From assembly GCA_031266295.1 (NCBI GenBank), contig JAISBH010000097.1:1-29546 (forward strand): DNA of 29,546 nucleotides, read 5' to 3'. The first letter of the stretch is position 1. Every line of letters starts with the position of its first letter. The translations under genes and the position numbers were made by a program. The notes under the pieces were generated by a model, which was not told the origin of the DNA, ran no database searches, and saw nothing but the letters and a program-made list of their open reading frames with translations. Below are positions 22,693 through 29,546 of the stretch, piece after piece. The stretch comes from Oscillospiraceae bacterium. Lineage in GTDB: Bacteria > Bacillota > Clostridia > Christensenellales > Aristaeellaceae.

Positions 22693-24246
22693 ATGTTAAA
22701 CGGAACGCTGTGCGTGAACAGAAGATTGGTGCGGCGCGCGGGTATCGTCGCTGCTATGCTGTGTTTTGTGAGTATCTTGGCGCTATCGAGCGGCGTGTTC
22801 GCACTGTCGACGACGCTGCCGGGATATCAGTTGGTTACGGAATTCCCCGACGGCTGGACGGTGGTCACTCCTGAGACCGCGACAAGGTATGCCGCGCTGC
22901 TGGGTGTTTCATCGGATGTAGCGGCGGACGTCATGCGATCTGACAGTGTAGTCGTAGCGGCGTTCGGCACTGGGGCGGATATTGCCATGCGCGTGCGAAT
23001 GGAGGAGACAAGCCGATCCGCCGTGTACTTTGATATCGACCGATATACGACGGCCATGCGCAACGCGATCCGCGCCGATTACCTGGACGTTGACGCGTGG
23101 AGGCTGACAGGCCTGCGCTTCTCCGAGGCGGAGTGGAAGAATCCAGCAAAGTCGGGCCGCTATCTGCGCTTGACGTACACGCGGCGTTCGGACGGTGAGA
23201 CCGTTGCGCGCGGGTTGATGGCGTTCACCGTGCGCAATGGGCGTGAGGTTACGCTGCAGTTGGAGGCGACAGGGCGGCAGCTTACTTCAAAGGAGGTCAA
23301 GATGTTCGACGATTGGGTCGCGGCGACGTCGTTCGAGCCGAGGCTGGAGATGCCCATGCTGCCGACGGAGTTGAGTTTTGACGAGCCGTTCCCGTTGGAA
23401 TCCAATAGTTTGACGGTGAGGATCAAAGGATCGACAGCGCCTGGCGCGGCGGTGAAGGGCAGTTTAATTCAAGGCACGGACGCACCGTTCAAGGTAGGAG
23501 AGGCGGCGGCGAAATCCAGCGGAGCGTTCACGTTAACTCTGACGCTGCCGCGCGAGGGCACATGGACGCTGCTGATCGAGTCTGAGTTGGAAGGGTACGA
23601 AACTACCAGTTCCGAAACGACGTTGGTTGCGAATGTGGCGCGAATCCCAGTCAACCTGAACGCTCCGCTGGAAGGGGAGATCTGGGATGCGCAGCCTCGG
23701 TTGGCGGGCAATACGCTGGCCGGGACGGAGATAACCGTATCGGACAACGGTAACATCAGCAAGCGCACAACCAGTGACGGCGCGTTTTCCATCAAGCTGG
23801 ATCCTGACCCGGCGGGCACGCGAGTGGTGACGGTCACGCTGAAAAAGAAGGGTTACGACGAGCGCACCATCAAGTATGTATTCGAGCGGCGCTGGCACAC
23901 GGAGGATTACGAAGCGTATCTGAAGACGCAGGTAAAGAGTTTATCATACGCGAACCTCATTGCCGATCCCGCTAAGTATACGGGCAGGGTGGTAAAGTGG
24001 TCGGGTGAGGTGGTTGAACTTGCGGTCGCCGACGGCAGTTCGACCGTACGTATGGCGACGTCGCCGGGCAAGGCTGATCCGGCGGAGTTATACTGTATAT
24101 TCGACCAAGAACTGCAGCTTGAGGCGGGGAACGCCGTCGCTATGTATGGCGAGATGACAGGCGAGGTGTACGCAGTCCCAGGTGATGAAACGATCGCGCC
24201 CGCCTCACTGCCGATCATGAAGATATTGATGATTATAGCGGAATAA
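22693..24246 (+). CDS. Secreted protein with PsbP-like N-terminus, Ig-like domains and OB-like C-terminus
   Basis: A 517-residue protein. Residues 1-37 are a signal peptide (cleavage after GVFA). Residues about 40-215 open with LVTEFPDGWTVVTPE and read like a PsbP/DcrB-type domain, as often found in exported proteins. Ig-like domains follow at about 228-315 (IKGSTAPGAAVKGSL, GAFTLTLTLPREGTW) and 320-400 (LAGNTLAGTEITVSD, DGAFSIKL). Residues 405-517 repeat the C-terminal domain of the preceding gene (SYANLIADPAKYTGRVVKWS, EAGNAVAMYGEM). GGAGGTGCG precedes ATG 22693, 31 bases after the previous stop. A terminator closes the operon. No sortase motif or membrane anchor is present. Confidence 0.75.
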   Translation: MLNGTLCVNRRLVRRAGIVAAMLCFVSILALSSGVFALSTTLPGYQLVTEFPDGWTVVTPETATRYAALLGVSSDVAADVMRSDSVVVAAFGTGADIAMRVRMEETSRSAVYFDIDRYTTAMRNAIRADYLDVDAWRLTGLRFSEAEWKNPAKSGRYLRLTYTRRSDGETVARGLMAFTVRNGREVTLQLEATGRQLTSKEVKMFDDWVAATSFEPRLEMPMLPTELSFDEPFPLESNSLTVRIKGSTAPGAAVKGSLIQGTDAPFKVGEAAAKSSGAFTLTLTLPREGTWTLLIESELEGYETTSSETTLVANVARIPVNLNAPLEGEIWDAQPRLAGNTLAGTEITVSDNGNISKRTTSDGAFSIKLDPDPAGTRVVTVTLKKKGYDERTIKYVFERRWHTEDYEAYLKTQVKSLSYANLIADPAKYTGRVVKWSGEVVELAVADGSSTVRMATSPGKADPAELYCIFDQELQLEAGNAVAMYGEMTGEVYAVPGDETIAPASLPIMKILMIIAE

Positions 24247-24275
24247 ACGCCAGCCTGCTGGTCGGCGGAATACAA

Positions 24276-24301
24276 CAGGCTCAGCCGCTTGGCTGAGCCT
24301 G
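24276..24301. terminator. Bidirectional intrinsic terminator between convergent operons
   Basis: A perfect 11-base-pair stem CAGGCTCAGCC/GGCTGAGCCTG with the tetraloop GCTT stands between the stop at 24246 (plus) and the ftsH stop at 24328 (minus). The flanks are only mildly T-rich on both exits (TGATAGTTATTA and TTGTATTCC). Position between two convergent genes supports a shared terminator. Confidence 0.8.
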
Positions 24302-24327
24302 TGATAGTTATTACGGGGAGCGTCGCT

Positions 24328-26292
<1,965 letters not shown>

Positions 26293-26341
26293 GCTTCCCC
26301 CATTTAGCGTCCGGCGTTCGCCGAGCGCTCGTTTGCGCGTC

Positions 26342-26917
26342 TCATACCATTTTTTGATAACAAGCGGGTTTTAATACGCCTATCATAGGCAAATTGCGGT
26401 AGCGCTCATCAAAATCCAGCCCATACCCTACCACGAACAGATCGTCTATCGCGAATCCTACGTAATCGGGCGTCAGCGGCTGCTTCCGGCGCGAGGGCTT
26501 ATCCAGCAGCGTCGCGATCCGAATCGACGCGGGACGCCGAGCCGAGAGCATCCGCTTAAGGTATGTCAGCGTCAGCCCCGAATCGATTATGTCCTCGACG
26601 ATCAATATATGCCGCCCCTCGATGGGTTTATCCAGATCCTTGAGCAGCCGCACCTGGCCGGACGAATGTACCGCAGCGCCGTAGCTGGACGTTGCGATGA
26701 AATCCAGCGACACATGCCTCGGTATCGCGCGCAGCAAATCCGACAGGAATATGCACGCGCCCTTTAAAATACCGATCAGTAGCGGTTCGTCGTCCGGAGC
26801 ATAGTCGCGGTCGATCAGCGCGCCCAGTTCCCGCACGCGCGACTGGATTGCGTCCTGCGTGAGCAGCACGCTCTCCAGGTCGCGCGCCAGCCGATGCGCG
26901 GTGAGAGGATCACTCAT
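26342..26917 (-). CDS. hpt: Hypoxanthine phosphoribosyltransferase
   Basis: A 191-residue purine salvage enzyme converting hypoxanthine or guanine and PRPP to IMP or GMP. The PRPP-binding loop VEDIIDSGLTLTYL is at residues 107-120. LLIGILKGACIFLSDL at 46-61 and DYVGFAIDDLFVVGYGLDFD at 151-170 give the base-binding and C-terminal family motifs. It starts four bases after the tilS stop, so the genes are probably coupled. The pairing of hpt with tilS and ftsH is typical of Bacillota. Confidence 0.95.
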   Translation of the reverse strand: MSDPLTAHRLARDLESVLLTQDAIQSRVRELGALIDRDYAPDDEPLLIGILKGACIFLSDLLRAIPRHVSLDFIATSSYGAAVHSSGQVRLLKDLDKPIEGRHILIVEDIIDSGLTLTYLKRMLSARRPASIRIATLLDKPSRRKQPLTPDYVGFAIDDLFVVGYGLDFDERYRNLPMIGVLKPACYQKMV

Positions 26918-26921
26918 ATAG

Positions 26922-28295
26922 TTATACCGCCTTATTGATCCATGGCGCGACGCCGTGCCATCGAATCATTATATAGTCGCCTGTATCGGCGTCGGTCCTC
27001 ATACGCAGGCGTTCAGACGCGCCGACACCCACTGCCCACAACACTTCGTCGCGGATCGTCAGCAGCGGCACGCAATCGCGGAACGGTTCATCTATCTTCC
27101 GATTGATGAGCGTATCGCTTAGCAGCTGCCGTCCCACCTTGCCGAACGGCGTCCACCAATCGCCATGACTGCGCGTGCGCCAAGACGCTTGATCCAACAG
27201 CGCGCGCGGGACGGTCTGCAGCAGCTTACCGTCGCCGAATTCACACGCCTTCGCCGGTGTTATGATCAGCGGCGGTTCCGTCAGGTCAATCGGACTGCGC
27301 CGACTCGCCGGCGCAATCAAGTGCAGCCTTCCATCGACACGTTTGGCCGTCCAATCCTCCGGCAGATTAACAGATGATCCTGGATCCATCGTAAGCATTG
27401 ACTCGATGAAGCGCGATTCCCACGCCTCTACACCCAACCGCCTTGGCGTCAGCCGCAGCGCTCGTGACGCGATAGCCTCTCGCAGATCATACAACCCGTT
27501 TAAGAATGCACCATATGGCGTCATTGCTGTGGATTCGCCAAGAAACGATAACGCTTGCTCGTCCATGTAATCGTTATCCCGAGCGGCCAGTTCAGCAACG
27601 CGAGCCAGTGCGTTTGATGCGGCTGGATTGATCCGCTCCAACAACGGCAGCACCTGACGACGCAGCAACGCGCGCGGCTGACGCGGATCGGCGTTTGTCG
27701 AATCCACGCGCCAGGGTTGGCCTATTTCAAACAAGGCTTCGCGCAGCAGCGCCGGATTCACGCCCAGCAGCGGACGTATGTACATCCCGCGCACATGCCG
27801 CATTCCCTCTAGCCCCGACACGCCGCTACCCCTGACAATATGGAGTAGCACCGTCTCCGCCTGATCCAACCGGTGGTGCGCCAGCGCAACGCGGTCAATC
27901 CCGCGTTTCCCCGCTATACGTTCCAGCGCCTCATACCGTACGCGCCGAGCCCCGTCCTCTAGCCCGCCGCCAAATCTGCGGGCGGCCTCCGGAGCGTCCG
28001 CGAAGGCGACACTGCAGCGAATACTCAACCGCTCGCAAAGTTCTTCGACAAACCGCGCGTCGTTAAGCGAATCCTGTCCGCGAATGCCGTGTTCGACATG
28101 TGCCGCCTCCAGCGAAAACCCCAAGCGCCGGTGCAGCGCGTTTAATGCCAACAGCAGCGCGACAGAGTCCGCTCCGCCCGACACAGCCGCCAATATGCGC
28201 GAGCCGTTTGCCACCATTGAATGCTCGGCTAGCGCGGTTTCAACGATCCCCGTCAGGCGGGCAAAGGCGCCGCCTGACACTGGCGATTTATCCAT
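26922..28295 (-). CDS. tilS: tRNA(Ile)-lysidine synthase
   Basis: A 457-residue ATP-dependent enzyme that converts cytidine 34 of tRNA-Ile(CAU) to lysidine, giving AUA decoding. The PP-loop SGGADS lies at residues 39-44, followed by the family motif LAHHRLDQAETVLLHIVRGSG. The C-terminal substrate-recognition domain (HGDWWTPFGKVGRQLLSDTL, then WAVGVGASERLR) is complete. A GTG at 28298 directly precedes the ATG at 28295 and either may be used. No ribosome binding site is visible, and a possible -10 box ends nine bases before the ATG, so the mRNA may be leaderless. The window uses many ATA codons (for example in paaK), consistent with need for this enzyme. Confidence 0.95.
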   Translation of the reverse strand: MDKSPVSGGAFARLTGIVETALAEHSMVANGSRILAAVSGGADSVALLLALNALHRRLGFSLEAAHVEHGIRGQDSLNDARFVEELCERLSIRCSVAFADAPEAARRFGGGLEDGARRVRYEALERIAGKRGIDRVALAHHRLDQAETVLLHIVRGSGVSGLEGMRHVRGMYIRPLLGVNPALLREALFEIGQPWRVDSTNADPRQPRALLRRQVLPLLERINPAASNALARVAELAARDNDYMDEQALSFLGESTAMTPYGAFLNGLYDLREAIASRALRLTPRRLGVEAWESRFIESMLTMDPGSSVNLPEDWTAKRVDGRLHLIAPASRRSPIDLTEPPLIITPAKACEFGDGKLLQTVPRALLDQASWRTRSHGDWWTPFGKVGRQLLSDTLINRKIDEPFRDCVPLLTIRDEVLWAVGVGASERLRMRTDADTGDYIMIRWHGVAPWINKAV

Positions 28296-28303
28296 CACTA
28301 TCT

Positions 28304-28332
28304 ATTGTACCCGCTTAGGCGCGACAACGCAA
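28304..28332 (-). promoter_or_regulatory. Weak candidate promoter directly before tilS
   Basis: On the minus strand TACAAT (28304-28309) lies 17 bases after TTGCGT (28327-28332). The -10 is good, the -35 matches only three of six consensus bases. Transcription would begin at or next to the tilS start codon. Confidence 0.33.
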
Positions 28333-28409
28333 CCGGTTTGGACACGATTCCTCATGAAATCCTGTGAACACGGCGTTAACTCATCAAAATATATGAAAGG
28401 CCGCAGCGC

Positions 28410-29126
28410 CTAATCCGGTTTGCTAACAAGCACGATCCGTCCGCAGTTCTCGCATTCGACAGATTCAGCGCCCATCCTGATTGAGCGCATCACAACGGCA
28501 GGCAGGTTCATGTTGCACCCGCCACAGCGATCGTCCGTCAGTATAGCGATGGGAGGGATTTTGTGCTTCTTTATGCTCTTATACTTTTCAAGCAGCGAGG
28601 CTGGAACATCCTGGGCCGTCTGCGCAGCCTTCTTGCGTAATACTTCCAGTGCGCCGCTCTGTTCCTTGTATTCTTTGTCATACGTGACCTTGAGTTTGTC
28701 AAACTCGACCTTCACACGGGCCGCGCGCACGCGTACCTCGTGCTGCTGTTTGGCGCGCACATCCGAATCTTTGCGGATCTTCTGCAATTCCTGCTCCATG
28801 CGACCTATTGAGTGCATCAGCTTCTGGCAGTAATCCAGCGATTTGCGCGCTATGTCCAGCGATTCAGGCTCGGCTTCCTCTAGTGTGTCCTGCAGGTCGC
28901 GCAACGACTCATCTACCTTAGAGACGTCGACCGTCAGCGCCTCTATGCGCTCGGCCATTGCCGCCAGGTCGGACTCGATCTTGCGCATCGTGTTCTGCTG
29001 CTCGAGAAGGAAATCGCGATCCTTCAGCAGTTTGAGCCGATTGGGCGCTCCACGTATTTCCCGATCGGCCCGATCGGCGTCCATGTCAGCCTGTTGATAC
29101 CGCCATAACATCGTAAGTTCGTTCAC
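28410..29126 (-). CDS. Coiled-coil protein with C4-type zinc ribbon (CT398/DUF164-like)
   Basis: A 238-residue protein. I place the start at GTG 29126, which has GGGAGGATTCAAG just upstream; the frame is open 39 codons further but that part lies across the promoter and has no ribosome binding site. Residues about 1-170 form long heptad-rich helices (LKLLKDRDFLLEQQNTMRKI, then LRDLQDTLEEAEPESL). The C-terminus is a zinc ribbon with CGGC and, 22 residues on, CENC. The family occurs widely in Bacillota and other phyla; structural homologues bind RNA or secretion components but the role is not settled. It is transcribed from its own promoter and may read into tilS. Confidence 0.88.
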   Translation of the reverse strand: MNELTMLWRYQQADMDADRADREIRGAPNRLKLLKDRDFLLEQQNTMRKIESDLAAMAERIEALTVDVSKVDESLRDLQDTLEEAEPESLDIARKSLDYCQKLMHSIGRMEQELQKIRKDSDVRAKQQHEVRVRAARVKVEFDKLKVTYDKEYKEQSGALEVLRKKAAQTAQDVPASLLEKYKSIKKHKIPPIAILTDDRCGGCNMNLPAVVMRSIRMGAESVECENCGRIVLVSKPD

Positions 29127-29184
29127 CTTGAATCCTCCCGCGTTTCGCCGATCGTTTTCCCCGATCGTTAAGTAAACCTTTGAT

Positions 29185-29213
29185 ATTATACAGCATAGAC
29201 GAGATGTTGTAAA
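29185..29213 (-). promoter_or_regulatory. Sigma-A promoter of the zinc-ribbon gene
   Basis: On the minus strand TTTACA (29208-29213) and a perfect TATAAT (29185-29190) are 17 bases apart. Transcription should start near 29178, giving a leader of about 50 bases to the GTG start. Confidence 0.78.
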
Positions 29214-29230
29214 CGCCGGGGGTTGGATAT

Positions 29231-29258
29231 TCAGCAATTCCAAATTTGGGATTGCTGA
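29231..29258. repeat. 11-base-pair inverted repeat at the edge of repeat block D
   Basis: TCAGCAATTCC (29231-29241) pairs with GGGATTGCTGA (29248-29258), with one G-T pair and an AAATTT loop. There is no T-tract on either side. It lies between the zinc-ribbon promoter and the repeat block and may be a weak terminator for minus-strand transcription entering from the right, or an element boundary. Confidence 0.45.
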
Positions 29259-29546
29259 GGGCTTCGGGATGAACCCCCTATGTCGCTGCGGCGACGCGGC
29301 GCATCCACGCCTTCGGGAGGTGCGCTACGCGCCCTCGCTACGCTCAACTCACGTCCCCCTCCCGACCTCCCCCGGACTTGGAACGAGGGAACGTGGGAAC
29401 CGGTTGCGCTACGAGATAGACTATCGAAGCACAACCGGTTGGCCGAAACCGGTAGATTGTGTGTCACGATGGTCCAGGCGAAGCCTGGTCAGGATTCGAA
29501 AGGGCGGATAGCCCTTCGCAGGGTCTGGGACGCGGCGCATCCGCGC
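29259..29546 (-). repeat. Repeat block D: modules R4, R2 and degenerate R3, sense on minus strand, continues beyond the window
   Basis: Read on the minus strand from the window edge: an R4 fragment (29531-29546), an R2 copy with its complete 59-base core at 29466-29524, a long R4 (29295-29369) and a degenerate R3 tail. The long R4 has the same 75-base length and the same inner insert as the one at 12875-12949, with only a few base differences. No gene is supported. Short frames here resemble those in the other blocks. Confidence 0.82.

Overview
This 29.5 kb window looks like a chromosomal segment of a Gram-positive, anaerobic, Clostridia-like bacterium with moderately high GC (mid-50s percent, judged by eye). 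The reasons are the Bacillota gene order tilS-hpt-ftsH, GGAGG-type ribosome binding sites, good sigma-A-like promoters, an ECF transporter, an indolepyruvate:ferredoxin oxidoreductase typical of amino-acid fermenters, and Cna-B/SdrD-like secreted proteins. The lineage is an inference; no rRNA or other marker is present.

Layout. 1-1139: 3' end of an ECF transporter operon (EcfA ATPase, EcfT). 1200-4917: overlapping iorA-iorB-paaK operon for arylpyruvate to aryl-acetyl-CoA metabolism. 4918-7000: a two-gene CHR (chromate transporter family) operon enclosed by two arrays of the same repeat modules in inverted orientation. 7001-10523 (minus): sugar-type ABC importer, binding protein first, with a strong promoter and a hairpin between the binding-protein and ATPase genes. 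10644-11771 (minus): an unusual His/Cys/Pro-rich protein with decapeptide repeats and a predicted jelly-roll C-terminus. 11974-12960: the largest repeat array. 12962-13369 (minus): PaaI-type thioesterase. 13370-13649: AT-rich divergent regulatory region. 13650-20102: a 2150-residue secreted protein built from beta-sandwich repeats. 20260-24246: operon of a DUF368 membrane protein and two secreted proteins sharing Ig-like and C-terminal domains, closed by a clear terminator. 24328-28295 (minus): tilS-hpt-ftsH. 28410-29126 (minus): a coiled-coil C4 zinc-ribbon protein with a near-consensus promoter. 29259-29546: the start of another repeat array.

The most unusual content is the modular interspersed repeat family (called R1 to R4 here), present in four blocks. 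R1 carries a hairpin whose stem covaries between copies, keeps UNCG-type tetraloops, and forms G-U pairs on only one strand, which suggests a transcribed structured RNA rather than plain DNA debris. The second notable item is the His/Cys decapeptide protein, with a weak sigma-K-like promoter match upstream that would fit a spore-surface role. The third is the pairing of a giant anchorless adhesin-like protein with a DUF368 operon that exports two related multidomain proteins. No transposase, integrase, tRNA, rRNA or CRISPR array was seen.
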